Assembly: GCF_004331735.1 (NCBI RefSeq)
Contig: NZ_SJSO01000026.1
Location: 1,498 to 65,497, forward strand
DNA: 64,000 bases
Direction: 5' to 3'
DNA from: Pedobacter psychrodurus
GTDB taxonomy: Bacteria; Bacteroidota; Bacteroidia; Sphingobacteriales; Sphingobacteriaceae
Both the position numbers and the translations under genes were made by a program. The notes beneath the pieces were generated by a model. It had not been told where the DNA came from. It did no database searches and saw nothing but the letters and a program-made list of their open reading frames with translations. Positions 38,863 through 47,769 of the stretch are shown here, in pieces; the first letter of the stretch is position 1, and every line of letters begins with the position of its first letter.

Positions 38863-40824
38863 ATGAAGAAAATTTTAATAGGTACCTGCCTTTCTGCATA
38901 TTGTTTATTCGTATTCAGTTTTTCGGCAAGTGCCCAGTATGCATTAAAAGATGCCGATAAGCAGTACGAACTGTTTAATTACAGCAAAGCAATAGATTTA
39001 TACGAACAAGCCTATAAAAAGAAAGAAACTTTACATGCTGCAGAGCGTTTAGCAAATGCTTATGCGTTTGTTTATAACTACAAACAGGCCGAAAGCTGGT
39101 ATGCTATTGCAGCTAAAATGCCAGGTAGTAGCCCTGAGAATATTTTGGGTTATGCCAAAGCTTTACAGCGCAATTCGAAATACAGCGAAGCAAAAGTTCA
39201 GTACCTAAATTATATTGATAAAAAGAAAAATGTATCAGAAAAGCAGCAGGCTGTTTGGGTTGCCTCTTGCGATTCGGCTTTGAAATGGATCAGGAATCCA
39301 AAGAAAATCGAACTCATTAACCAAAAAACTTTAAATAGTACGCAGTCCGATTGGGGTGCCGTTAACTATCAGGGAGGGGTTGTATTCACTTCCGACAGAT
39401 CAAACAGTGGGTTAACCGCTCAGGAAAGTAAACCGTTTTTAAGATTCGACGGGTCAAAAGAACCCGATAAAAAAATATACGGCTGGACTGGTAACGGATA
39501 CCTGAAACTATACATCAAACCGTCGCCAAACGATAGCCTTCAGTTGTTCCCTATAAAAGCAGGTACAAGCTATCACGTAGGTTCGGCAAGCTTTACAGCC
39601 GATGGCAAAACCATGTATTTTACGCTCACCCGTATCACCGATGAACTAGAACGCTTAAAAAAACAACCAACAACCGTTAACGTAGAAATTTTTAGCAGTA
39701 CAAAAGGTGCCAATGGTGTTTGGGGCGAACCTGTTTCATTTGCGTATAATAATGTAAACGGTTACTCCGTAGGCGATCCCTTTATTACTACCGATGGAAA
39801 TAGCCTTTATTTCGCCTCGAATATGCCAGGTGGCTTAGGCGGTACTGATATTTATGTTTGCCTAAAAACAGATGCTGGCGAATGGGGCAAGCCCGTTAAC
39901 CTGAAAGAAGTAAATACCGAAGGCAATGAACGCAGTCCGGTTTTTGATGAAAAGGATAATTTCTACTTTTCTAGCGATGGTAGAGTTGGGATGGGGGGAT
40001 TAGACGTTTATCAGGCTTTAAGAGAAAAAGGCAAGATTGGCCAGATTGAAAATATGGGTTATCCCTTCAACTCTCCACAGGACGATTTTGGCTTTAGTTT
40101 AAACGAAAAAGGTGGTATTGTTTATCTTTCTTCTAATCGCGAGGGTGGTTTAGGTAGCGATGATATTTATACCATTGATCAGAAAATGATCCTGGCTTTC
40201 AAATTAGAAGGCAGGGTATTTGATAAAGATAGCAACCAGCCCATTGCAGGTGCATTGGTAACCCTAGCAAAGGTAAACGGTACTGTTTTAAAAACCGAAA
40301 CTGATGAGAATGGCGGTTATAGATTTAATTTAGCCAAAGAATCTGAATACAATGTTTCGGCAGAGAAAACAAACTACAGATCTGATGTAGAAAATCTGGC
40401 AACCATTGGTTTAACAACTTCTAGCGTACTTACGCAAAACCTATATTTAGAAGCTATTGTAATGAATAAAGCAATTAAGCTTGAAAATATCTATTACGAT
40501 TTCGATAAATGGAACATCCGCCCAGATGCTGCAGTAGAGCTGGATAAATTGGTTAAGATTATGACGGATAATCCAACCATCTGGATCGAATTAAGTTCGC
40601 ATACCGATAGCAGGGGCAAGGATAGTTATAACCTAACCCTATCGCAAAAAAGGGCAGAATCTGCTGTAGCGTATATCATTTCGAGGGGGATTGATAAAAA
40701 CCGCATTACTGCAAAAGGCTATGGTGAAACACAGCTGTTAAACAAATGTAGCAATGGTGTAGATTGTAGCGATGAAGCACATCAGTTAAACAGAAGAACA
40801 GAATTCAAAATTGTAAAACAATAA
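38863..40824 (+). CDS. PorE-like OmpA-family protein (TPR, PD40 propeller, CRD, OmpA)
   Basis: 653 residues from the ATG at 38863, which gives a clean signal peptide (MKKILIGTCLSAYCLFVFSF, cleavage after SASA); the TTG at 38839 only adds charged residues. Domains: TPR-like helices (about 20-140), a WD40-like PD40 beta-propeller (about 165-440, with repeated ITTDGNSLYFAS / GGLGGxDIY motifs), a carboxypeptidase regulatory-like domain (about 447-530) and a C-terminal OmpA domain (about 543-653) with HTDSRGKDSYN and LSQKRAE, the peptidoglycan-binding signature. This is the architecture of PorE of Porphyromonas gingivalis, a periplasmic peptidoglycan-bound component of the type IX system, although PorE is a lipoprotein and no lipobox is visible here. 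It follows sprF copy 2 after 44 bases; a -7-like box (TATTTTTG, 38834-38841) could give it its own promoter. Confidence 0.88.
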   Translation: MKKILIGTCLSAYCLFVFSFSASAQYALKDADKQYELFNYSKAIDLYEQAYKKKETLHAAERLANAYAFVYNYKQAESWYAIAAKMPGSSPENILGYAKALQRNSKYSEAKVQYLNYIDKKKNVSEKQQAVWVASCDSALKWIRNPKKIELINQKTLNSTQSDWGAVNYQGGVVFTSDRSNSGLTAQESKPFLRFDGSKEPDKKIYGWTGNGYLKLYIKPSPNDSLQLFPIKAGTSYHVGSASFTADGKTMYFTLTRITDELERLKKQPTTVNVEIFSSTKGANGVWGEPVSFAYNNVNGYSVGDPFITTDGNSLYFASNMPGGLGGTDIYVCLKTDAGEWGKPVNLKEVNTEGNERSPVFDEKDNFYFSSDGRVGMGGLDVYQALREKGKIGQIENMGYPFNSPQDDFGFSLNEKGGIVYLSSNREGGLGSDDIYTIDQKMILAFKLEGRVFDKDSNQPIAGALVTLAKVNGTVLKTETDENGGYRFNLAKESEYNVSAEKTNYRSDVENLATIGLTTSSVLTQNLYLEAIVMNKAIKLENIYYDFDKWNIRPDAAVELDKLVKIMTDNPTIWIELSSHTDSRGKDSYNLTLSQKRAESAVAYIISRGIDKNRITAKGYGETQLLNKCSNGVDCSDEAHQLNRRTEFKIVKQ

Positions 40825-40866
40825 CATTATTAGGGTTTACATTATATTTTAATTTTTTAGTACAAA

Positions 40867-40894
40867 GCCTCTGATGAAAATCGGGGGCATTTTT
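40867..40894 (+). terminator. Intrinsic terminator after the PorE-like gene
   Basis: GCCTCTGAT (40867-40875) pairs with ATCGGGGGC (40880-40888), nine pairs including two G-U, around a GAAA loop, followed by ATTTTT. It ends the adhesin/secretion locus. Confidence 0.75.
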
Positions 40895-41360
40895 GTTTTC
40901 ATGGTTGGTGATCCTCAACCTTATCAACCGTGTAAGAAATATAAGGCCATATAAGCTTATATTTCTTAAATAACTTAATGGTAAAAATGCCCGCTTTTCG
41001 TCATTCCCGACTGGAAGCCTTCTCAAGGTAAAACAATATAGGTATTGAAGTAAAACATAATAATACTAATAGCTTTTAAGTATTTACACGCATTTTTTTT
41101 GCATTTAATATGAATCATGCAAAAAAAAATTGACAATCTTTTCTGACCAATTTACTAATTCGAATATGTTTTATAAAGGGGGGATAGATAAATTGTAATA
41201 AATAGATGTTGTTAGGCCAATGATTTTCTTAAGAATCAATGTAAAAGCTAATTCGGAATATTAACTATACTGTAATATTATATTTGTATGATTTGTTATG
41301 TTTTGTCAGTATTGATTGTTATTTTGTGACACAGATAAACAACTACTAAATCATTAACCT
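40895..41360. other. Intergenic region with a REP-like palindrome
   Basis: No gene seen. A 13-bp inverted repeat (TAAGAAATATAAG at 40933-40945 with its complement at 40956-40968) resembles a degenerate stretch near 42490-42550. The rest is AT-rich and contains the candidate promoter of the next gene. Confidence 0.6.
41279..41286 (+). promoter_or_regulatory. Candidate -7 box for the TSP3 lipoprotein gene
   Basis: TATATTTG matches TAnnTTTG, 74 bases before the ATG. No well-placed TTTG -33 box is found. Confidence 0.4.
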
Positions 41361-42092
41361 ATGAAAAAAATTAAACTTATTGGAATTGCCTTTGCTATGC
41401 TTGTTGTAATTTATAGCTGTGAAAGACAGTCAATTGAACCTGATCCTGAAAAAACCACATTTAAATCAGGTAAGAGGGCATTAATGACTGATGGAACACC
41501 TTGCCCTTATTTTGATGACCGTGATTGTGACGGTGTAACAGATGTGCTTGATAACTGTCCGGATAATTATAACCCTGGTCAAGAAGATGTAAATGGAAAT
41601 GGTGTAGGTGATGTTTGCGATACGGGCGGTGGTAGTTCAAATCCAATGCCTGTTTCTGGAAGTGTCGTAACCGCTGAATATTATTATGATAATTACTGTG
41701 CAACAACTAATACAATGACAACAGGTTGTGGGTTAGCGAAAGGAATTAAAGAGGTATTATTAGAGACTAAAGATTTGTTTAAGAACACTACAGTTTATGA
41801 ACCTTTAGAAGCTTACTTCATGATAGATAAAAACAACGGTACAGATTTAGTTGAAACCGTAAAAGATTCCTGCAAAACTCACAAATGCTATGTAACAATA
41901 AAATCGGCTCAAGGAAATGATTTTGCAATTCGCCAGGCTAATCTTAGTTATATAAATGCAAAGCTTGCTTATATTGATGAGTTGATTGTGCAGTTTCCGA
42001 ATTATGCTGACCATTATAATGCTTATAAGTCGGGGTGTACCCAAGCTTTTTGGTTTAGTAATTCTAGTTTACCTGTTTTTATACTTCCATAG
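41361..42092 (+). CDS. Lipoprotein with thrombospondin type 3 calcium-binding segment
   Basis: 243 residues. The lipobox is VIYSC with Cys20 as the lipidation site. Residues about 50-88 form a thrombospondin type 3-like stretch (DRDCDGVTDVLDNCPDN, then DVNGNGVGDVCD), a known Ca2+-binding motif also found in OmpA-like and secreted Bacteroidota proteins. A short Gly/Ser linker follows, then a C-terminal region of about 140 residues with several cysteines (YCATTN, GCGLAKG, DSCKTHKC, SGCTQAF) that I do not recognise. It has its own terminator downstream and no operon partners. Function unknown; location at the outer membrane is inferred from the lipobox. Confidence 0.85.
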   Translation: MKKIKLIGIAFAMLVVIYSCERQSIEPDPEKTTFKSGKRALMTDGTPCPYFDDRDCDGVTDVLDNCPDNYNPGQEDVNGNGVGDVCDTGGGSSNPMPVSGSVVTAEYYYDNYCATTNTMTTGCGLAKGIKEVLLETKDLFKNTTVYEPLEAYFMIDKNNGTDLVETVKDSCKTHKCYVTIKSAQGNDFAIRQANLSYINAKLAYIDELIVQFPNYADHYNAYKSGCTQAFWFSNSSLPVFILP

Positions 42093-42239
42093 TTAAATAA
42101 GTATCTAAAGTTCTTCAAAATTGAAAGACTTTTTCCATTTCCTCTATCAACTTGATTAAGAGTTTAGCTAGGTTGTTCCTTGCTCTAGGATTCCACTTGT
42201 GCGGGAAAAACGTAATGGTGTAAAGAGTTTTAAATCACA

Positions 42240-42280
42240 GACACACATAGATAAACACATTTTATCTATGTGTGTCTTTT
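42240..42280 (+). terminator. Strong hairpin terminator
   Basis: A perfect 16-bp stem: GACACACATAGATAAA (42240-42255) and its complement (42261-42276), with a 5-base loop and then TTTT. It lies about 150 bases after the lipoprotein gene and probably ends its transcript; the arms also resemble widespread intergenic sequences of this phylum. Confidence 0.65.
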
Positions 42281-42872
42281 CTATCTTTGATTAAATGTAT
42301 GTTTATTAGCACTTTATTATTCTCTCACCACCATCCGCGTTTCGTCATTCCCAACCCGATAGCTATCAGGTCGATTGGGAATCTTAATGCTTAGTTCGAC
42401 TTGCATTTTACCCAATATATTCTTTTTCATTGATCGGAGGCTCACCAACCACAGATAATAAAATGTATGTCAGTCTGAACGTAGTCGAAGACTTTCTTAA
42501 CCACATAAAAAATATACTGCCATATGAGCTAATATGTTCTCATATTATATAGTTCAAATTATCATTGAATCAGATGTTTCGGGAATGCATCTATATATTT
42601 CGCAGTTGATACTCCGTGTTTCTGTGTTAAATGATTAGACTCGGCTCAGAGTAACAAATCACTGCATTTATTCTATGCCCAGTTGCCATCGATCGTTAAC
42701 CAGCTGTAGTAGTTAGTGAGACACTAACCAAGACGAAAGTATAACCATTTAATCCCTGAATTGCATCATTCCACAGTAGTTCCTTGAACAATTCGATTGG
42801 GAATCTAAATCCGGGCGCTCTGTGTTTCCGGGCAAATGTTTCAACCAGAACTCAGAATGATAAAGTACATTA
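42281..42872. other. Intergenic region of degenerate repeat fragments
   Basis: No gene seen. It holds short fragments that recur in other gaps of the window, such as GTCAGTCTGAACGTAGTCGA (from 42469; compare 49384) and GATTGGGAATCT (two copies, one near 42373 and one near 42800). It looks like a dumping ground for decayed palindromic elements. Confidence 0.6.
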
Positions 42873-42950
42873 AAAACTAAAATTGTTAGTATTTTAATTG
42901 AAATTAATCGATTTTAATTTTCTTTAAAACTAAAAATATTAGTATTTTTG
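42873..42950 (+). promoter_or_regulatory. Promoter with two matching dyads upstream of the mutagenesis cassette
   Basis: Two similar blocks, 53 bases apart, each contain ACTAA-N5-TTAGT: AAAACTAAAATTGTTAGTAT (from 42873) and AAAACTAAAAATATTAGTAT (from 42926). The second runs into TATTTTTG (42943-42950), a -7 box 27 bases before the ATG. Two dyads with one overlapping the -7 box is a typical repressor operator layout. The regulator is not in the window. Confidence 0.6.
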
Positions 42951-42976
42951 ATCTCAATCATCCTTATAATACGAGA

Positions 42977-44290
42977 ATGGAGAAGGAAAGGCAGATTATT
43001 CATATGGATCAGGATGCATTTTTTGTGTCGGTAGAGATCAGAAAAAATCCCAGGTTGTTAGGTAAACCCGTAATTATTGGTGGAGGCGGCGATAGAGGGG
43101 TAGTGGCATCCTGTAGTTACGAGGCACGCCAATACGGCATACATGCTGCAATGCCCGGCAGGACGGCAAAATTGCTGTGCCCTCAGGCTATATTTTTAAA
43201 AGGCGATATGGAGGAATATTCCAAAGCTTCGCATGATATTACCGAGATTATTGCCGATAAAGTTCCCCTTTTCGAAAAAGCCAGTATTGACGAACATTAT
43301 ATCGATATGACAGGTATGGATCGCTTTTTTGGTTGCATGAAATTCGCGTCAGAGCTCAGACAAAACATTATTAAAGAAATGGGCTTGCCGATTTCCTTTG
43401 GTTTATCGATCAATAAAACCGTAGCCAAAATAGCCACAAACGAATCGAAGCCTGATGGCGAACGGCAGGTTACCTTTCCCCAGTTGCGGCCCTTTCTCGA
43501 TCCTTTGGCTATTCACAAAATTCCGGGTATCGGCCATGCTACTTATAAAAAATTAAGCGAAATGGGTGTACGCGAAATCCTTACGCTTACCCAGATCCCG
43601 CAACAGCTCATGTTTAAAATTTTGGGGCAGCATGGTTTAAGTTTATGGCAAAAAGCAAACGGGATCGATCTTTCGCCAGTTGTACCTTACCGCGAAAGAA
43701 AATCTATTGGTACACAGGCCACCTTCGAAAGCGATACCATGGATATGGCCAAACTAAAGGCCATTATAACCGGAATGGTTACCAGTTTAACTTTTCAGCT
43801 ACGCAACCAGAAAAAATTAACCGCCTGTATTACCGTGACCGTGCGTTATACTAATTTCGAAACCGTTACTCAGCAAGAACGTATTCCTTATACCTCGCTC
43901 GATTCTTTTTTGATCAGCAGGGCACATAACCTGTTCGAGAAAGTGTATGCCAAACGAATGTTGCTGCGGCTGGTAGGTGTAAAACTCTCGCATTTGGTGA
44001 GCGGTTACGAACAGATCGGTTTATATAATATCGCCGAAGAAGAATATAGTCTTTACCAGGCTATGGATAAGGTGCGCAATCATTATGGTGCCGAAGCAGT
44101 GGTTAAGGCCTGTATTGTTACGCAGCCGCCCCGCGACGAAAAAGGAAAAATAATCAAGTACAATCCGCGCAAAAAGAAAATGTTGATCGAAAACCAAACA
44201 GAAGAAGAACAGCAGGAAGTAAGGAAACGCTCGAAAATTAGAAGTTTTATGAGTGAAAAAGGAACAATAGGTACTAAATCTTATGATTAG
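42977..44290 (+). CDS. dinB: Y-family DNA polymerase (DNA polymerase IV type)
   Basis: 437 residues. The Y-family catalytic carboxylates are present: D11 in HMDQDAFFVSVE and D105/E106 in ASIDEHYIDMTG, where His replaces the usual Ala after SIDE. The thumb helix-hairpin-helix (about 180-215, KIPGIGHATYKKLSEMG) and little-finger domain (about 245-350) follow. EQIGLYN (about residue 350) sits where Bacteroidota homologues carry a QxxLF-type sliding-clamp motif; the basic tail (KKRMLIENQ-like to the end) has none. Such enzymes copy past damaged bases with low fidelity. The gene is two bases upstream of a DnaE2-like gene, a known mutagenesis cassette arrangement, and is preceded by a likely operator. 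Unlike ImuB, its active site is intact. Confidence 0.93.
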   Translation: MEKERQIIHMDQDAFFVSVEIRKNPRLLGKPVIIGGGGDRGVVASCSYEARQYGIHAAMPGRTAKLLCPQAIFLKGDMEEYSKASHDITEIIADKVPLFEKASIDEHYIDMTGMDRFFGCMKFASELRQNIIKEMGLPISFGLSINKTVAKIATNESKPDGERQVTFPQLRPFLDPLAIHKIPGIGHATYKKLSEMGVREILTLTQIPQQLMFKILGQHGLSLWQKANGIDLSPVVPYRERKSIGTQATFESDTMDMAKLKAIITGMVTSLTFQLRNQKKLTACITVTVRYTNFETVTQQERIPYTSLDSFLISRAHNLFEKVYAKRMLLRLVGVKLSHLVSGYEQIGLYNIAEEEYSLYQAMDKVRNHYGAEAVVKACIVTQPPRDEKGKIIKYNPRKKKMLIENQTEEEQQEVRKRSKIRSFMSEKGTIGTKSYD

Positions 44291-44292
44291 CA

Positions 44293-47200
44293 ATGTTTTT
44301 AAATGTGCATTCTTCTTATAGCCTAAAGTATGGCACGCAGCGTATTGGTCAGTTAATTGCTACTGCCCGGAGCTTGGGTATTCACCAAATGGTACTTACT
44401 GATATCAATAACTCAACCGGGGCGGTAGAATTTATTCGCGAGTGCTACAAACAAGGCATCGCTAAAGAAGCTGACGAAATACACAAAGGCAACATTCCAT
44501 ATCAGATTAAACCCATAGCGGGGATTGAGTTCAGGATTGATAACAGGTTATTGTATGTGGGTATCGCTAAGAATAAAGAGGGGATGCGTGAGCTGAATGA
44601 GTTTTTAAGCCACCATAATATCTGCAACATTTCGCTACCCAACGTTCCTCCCGAAATGAAAAATGTGTATATCATTTATCCCTTTCAAAAATCCTTTAAT
44701 CTAGTACTCAAAGAAAATGAATTCATAGGTATCCGTGCCAAACAGCTCAACCTGTTGTACAAACACCCACTTTTAAAACAGAAAGAAAAGTTGTTGGTGT
44801 GGCATCCTGTTACCGTTAGCGATAAGATCACCTATCGCCTGCACGAATATTTTAGGGCGATCGAGCTCAATACGCTTTTAAGTAAAGTGAACGATGAGCA
44901 AAAATGTGATCCGGATGAGTTCCTGATTCCAGAAGTAGAACTAACCCAGCAATTTGAACAGTATCCGTTCATTGTTCAGAATACACAGAAACTGATGAAT
45001 AGTTGCGATTTAAGTATTTATTTTGAGGATGGTCCTACACCTACTTCTAAAAACAAGTTTTTTTATACAAGAGATTTCGAAGGAGATAAAAAAATGCTTC
45101 GAGAGCTAGCTGAAGAAGGGCTTAAGTATCGTTATGGTGAAAATAATACAGAAGCCATTGAGCGTTTGGAGAAAGAACTGCGCATCATCGAACTTAAAAA
45201 TTTCTGTGCTTATTTCCTTATTACCTATGATATTGTAAGCTACGCCATGAATAAATGTGGTTTTTACCACGTTGGCCGTGGCTCGGGTGCCAACAGCATT
45301 GTAGCTTATTGTTTGCGCATTACCGATGTAGATCCGATTGATCTCGACCTGTATTTCGAACGTTTCCTGCATGAAAAACGGACTAGTCCGCCAGATTTTG
45401 ATATCGATTTCTCCTGGGATGAGAGGGAGGTGATACAACGTTATATCTTTAAACGCTATCCCAAATGGCATGTTGCTTTTTTGGGTACCATGAGCACTTT
45501 TAAAGATCGTGCAATTATCAGGGAAATCGGTAAAGTGCTGGGTTTACCCAAAGGCGAAATAGATAGTTTTACAGATCCCACCAAAGAACGTGAAAATTTA
45601 CTGAATGCTACTTACCAGAAGTTATTGGCTGTACACCGCTACATGAAAAGTATGCCTAATCAACGTTCTATCCATGCCGGAGGGATTTTGATTTCTGAAG
45701 AGCCGATTACCTATTATACGGCCTTGGATATGCCGCCAAAAGGTTTCCCAACCGTGCAATGGGATATGTACGAAGCCGAAGCCATTGGTTATGAGAAATT
45801 CGATATTTTAAGTCAGCGGGGTATCGGGCACATCCGCGAAGCCGTACAGCTTATTAAAAAGAACAAGGGAAAGGAGATCGATATCCACGATTTTAAAACC
45901 TTTAAGGAAGATCAGAAGTTAAATAATATCCTTAAAGAGGGGCAGCCCATCGGGTGTTTTTATATCGAATCGCCAGCCATGCGGCAACTGCTCAAAAAAC
46001 TGAAATGCGATAATTACCTTACGCTCGTGGCAGCCAGTTCCATTATCCGCCCGGGGGTGGCTAGTTCGGGTATGATGAAATCCTATATCGAACGTTACCA
46101 TGCGCCCGAAAAAGTGGTGTACCTCTGCGAAGTAATGAAACAACGGCTTAGCGAAACCTATGGGGTAATGGTTTATCAGGAAGATGTGATCAAAGTCTGT
46201 CATTATTTTGCAGGTCTTGATCTGGCCGATGCCGATATCCTCCGTAAAGCCATGAGCGGTAAATATCGCTCTAAACTTGCCTTTGACGAACTGGTAAACA
46301 AGTTTTTTGTCTCAGCCCGAAAAGAAGGGCACTCGGAAGAACTCATTACCGAAGTTTGGCGACAGATTTCATCTTTTGCCGGTTACAGTTTTTCAAAAGC
46401 ACATTCGGCTTCTTTTGCTGTAGAAAGTTATCAGAGTTTGTTTTTAAAAACATACTATCCAATGGAGTTTATGGTGGCTGTGTTGAATAATTATGGCGGC
46501 TTTTACAGTCGCTGGGTTTATGTGCACGAACTGCAAAAAACAGGAGCAAGGGTGCATTTGCCTTGTGTTAACCACAGTGATGACGTTGTGACTATAAATG
46601 GCGAAAATGCTTACCTGGGTTTTATTGCTGTTCAGGGTTTAGAAGAAAAAAATATCAAAATTATTCCGGCAGAACGTAATGCAAATGGTTTGTATGTCGA
46701 TCTCGAAGATTTTGTAAAGCGTACCTGTATTTCGCTAGAGCAGGCAATTATTTTAATCCGGCTAGGTGCATTGCGGTTTACTGGCAAAGATCGTAAAACC
46801 CTGCTTTGGGATGTACACAACTACCTCGGCTTTAAGCAGAAGAAAGTGAACCATGCCGAACTTTTTAAATTAAGTTATAAAACCTATCAGCTGCCAGAAC
46901 TGGCCGACTCGGAACTGGAAAATGCCTATACCGAATTAGAGTTATTGGGTTATCCACTCAATTATAAAATGTTTAATTTTTTAAAAACGCCTTATCGTGG
47001 TGATGTGATGACGGCCGATCTGCACAAATACTTGGGTAAAACGGTAAGGATGGTAGGGAATTATGTTTGCGAAAAAACGGTACACACCATTAAAAATACC
47101 AAAATGTGGTTCGGTACTTTTTTAGATGCCAATGGCGATTTTTTCGATACAACCCATTTTCCTAATACCACACCCATGTATCCTTTTAAAGGAAAAGGCT

Positions 47201-47304
47201 GTTACCTCATTTTAGGCAAAGTAGTAGAAGATTTTGGCTTCCAGAGTATCGAGGTTTTAAAGTTTGCCAAATTAGATATCCAGCTGAACCCGGTGGCAGT
47301 TTAG
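44293..47304 (+). CDS. DNA polymerase III alpha subunit, error-prone DnaE2-like
   Basis: 1,003 residues, shorter than replicative DnaE (about 1,160 or more). An N-terminal PHP domain is followed by the C-family polymerase core: PPDFDIDFSW with catalytic D370 and D372, D504 in EKFDILSQR, and FAGYSFSKAHSASFA. A C-terminal OB-fold-like part (about 900-990) remains. The first PHP motif reads FLNVHSSYS, lacking two of the histidines of the HLHVH form, so the PHP site is probably inactive; this is my alignment by eye. Known for the group: DnaE2/ImuC enzymes act with a Y-family partner in damage-induced mutagenesis. The gene starts two bases after dinB, so the pair is an operon. No imuA homologue is present next to it. 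Confidence 0.9.
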   Translation: MFLNVHSSYSLKYGTQRIGQLIATARSLGIHQMVLTDINNSTGAVEFIRECYKQGIAKEADEIHKGNIPYQIKPIAGIEFRIDNRLLYVGIAKNKEGMRELNEFLSHHNICNISLPNVPPEMKNVYIIYPFQKSFNLVLKENEFIGIRAKQLNLLYKHPLLKQKEKLLVWHPVTVSDKITYRLHEYFRAIELNTLLSKVNDEQKCDPDEFLIPEVELTQQFEQYPFIVQNTQKLMNSCDLSIYFEDGPTPTSKNKFFYTRDFEGDKKMLRELAEEGLKYRYGENNTEAIERLEKELRIIELKNFCAYFLITYDIVSYAMNKCGFYHVGRGSGANSIVAYCLRITDVDPIDLDLYFERFLHEKRTSPPDFDIDFSWDEREVIQRYIFKRYPKWHVAFLGTMSTFKDRAIIREIGKVLGLPKGEIDSFTDPTKERENLLNATYQKLLAVHRYMKSMPNQRSIHAGGILISEEPITYYTALDMPPKGFPTVQWDMYEAEAIGYEKFDILSQRGIGHIREAVQLIKKNKGKEIDIHDFKTFKEDQKLNNILKEGQPIGCFYIESPAMRQLLKKLKCDNYLTLVAASSIIRPGVASSGMMKSYIERYHAPEKVVYLCEVMKQRLSETYGVMVYQEDVIKVCHYFAGLDLADADILRKAMSGKYRSKLAFDELVNKFFVSARKEGHSEELITEVWRQISSFAGYSFSKAHSASFAVESYQSLFLKTYYPMEFMVAVLNNYGGFYSRWVYVHELQKTGARVHLPCVNHSDDVVTINGENAYLGFIAVQGLEEKNIKIIPAERNANGLYVDLEDFVKRTCISLEQAIILIRLGALRFTGKDRKTLLWDVHNYLGFKQKKVNHAELFKLSYKTYQLPELADSELENAYTELELLGYPLNYKMFNFLKTPYRGDVMTADLHKYLGKTVRMVGNYVCEKTVHTIKNTKMWFGTFLDANGDFFDTTHFPNTTPMYPFKGKGCYLILGKVVEDFGFQSIEVLKFAKLDIQLNPVAV

Positions 47305-47339
47305 TGGAATGAGCCGATTAATGTTTTCTTTCGATAGAT

Positions 47340-47453
47340 CGTCATTATAAGGAGGAACGACGAAGCAATCTTAAAACGGTCGCTACTAGCGTGCACTTTA
47401 AGATTGCTTCCCTGAAAAGTCGGGGCAGGTTTGCCTCGCAAAGGACGACCTAT
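47340..47453. repeat. REP-like palindromic element, GAAGCAATCTTAAA family
   Basis: Perfect 14-bp arms GAAGCAATCTTAAA (47362-47375) and TTTAAGATTGCTTC (47397-47410) lie inside a longer imperfect dyad that starts GTCATTATAAGGAGGAACGA and ends CGCAAAGGACGAC. This matches the widespread Bacteroidota GTCATTGCGAGGA...GCAATCT type of element. It is one of three palindromic elements in the 465-bp gap between dnaE2 and the DUF1905 gene; no gene is seen in that gap. Confidence 0.7.
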
Positions 47454-47524
47454 TGGGTTATGTCAATGGTAGAGGTTAGTTTTTAATAAAAAAACATTGG
47501 AGTGGAGATGACAGTCCGAACGGA

Positions 47525-47630
47525 ATCGTCATTTCGACCACAGTGCTCCGAAGAAGCTCCTTTGGAGGAGAAATCTTTAACATCGTCCAAAGATCTCTCC
47601 ACTCCGCATTGCTTCGGTCGAGATGACGAT
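47525..47630. repeat. REP-like element with ATCGTCATTTCGACC termini
   Basis: Terminal arms ATCGTCATTTCGACC (47525-47539) and GGTCGAGATGACGAT (47616-47630) match at 14 of 15 positions. Internal arms GAGAAATCTTT and AAAGATCTCTCC also pair partly. A solitary half of the same family lies at 49734-49763. Confidence 0.75.
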
Positions 47631-47689
47631 ACTTCTACTGGAATCTATCAATGGTAGCGGGAGTCTAAGCCTTTACCAAAATATAGTTT

Positions 47690-47736
47690 GCGCTCGTTTC
47701 TAACGAGTGCATGAATAGCCTAACGATTTAATCGTT
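47690..47736. repeat. Pair of short palindromes upstream of the DUF1905 gene
   Basis: GCGCTCGTT / AACGAGTGC (47690-47698 and 47702-47710, 8 of 9) and AACGAT / ATCGTT (47722-47727 and 47731-47736) stand side by side 34 bases before the next start codon. They resemble the REP sequences mobilised by IS200-type transposases in this phylum, but no transposase is in the window. Confidence 0.55.
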
Positions 47737-47769
47737 TAGCAGTTAAAACATAATTTTTATATTTAAACC

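Noticed and set aside
40805..41026. 73-codon minus-strand frame after the PorE-like gene
   Set aside because: It covers a terminator and a REP-like palindrome and has no protein-like composition.
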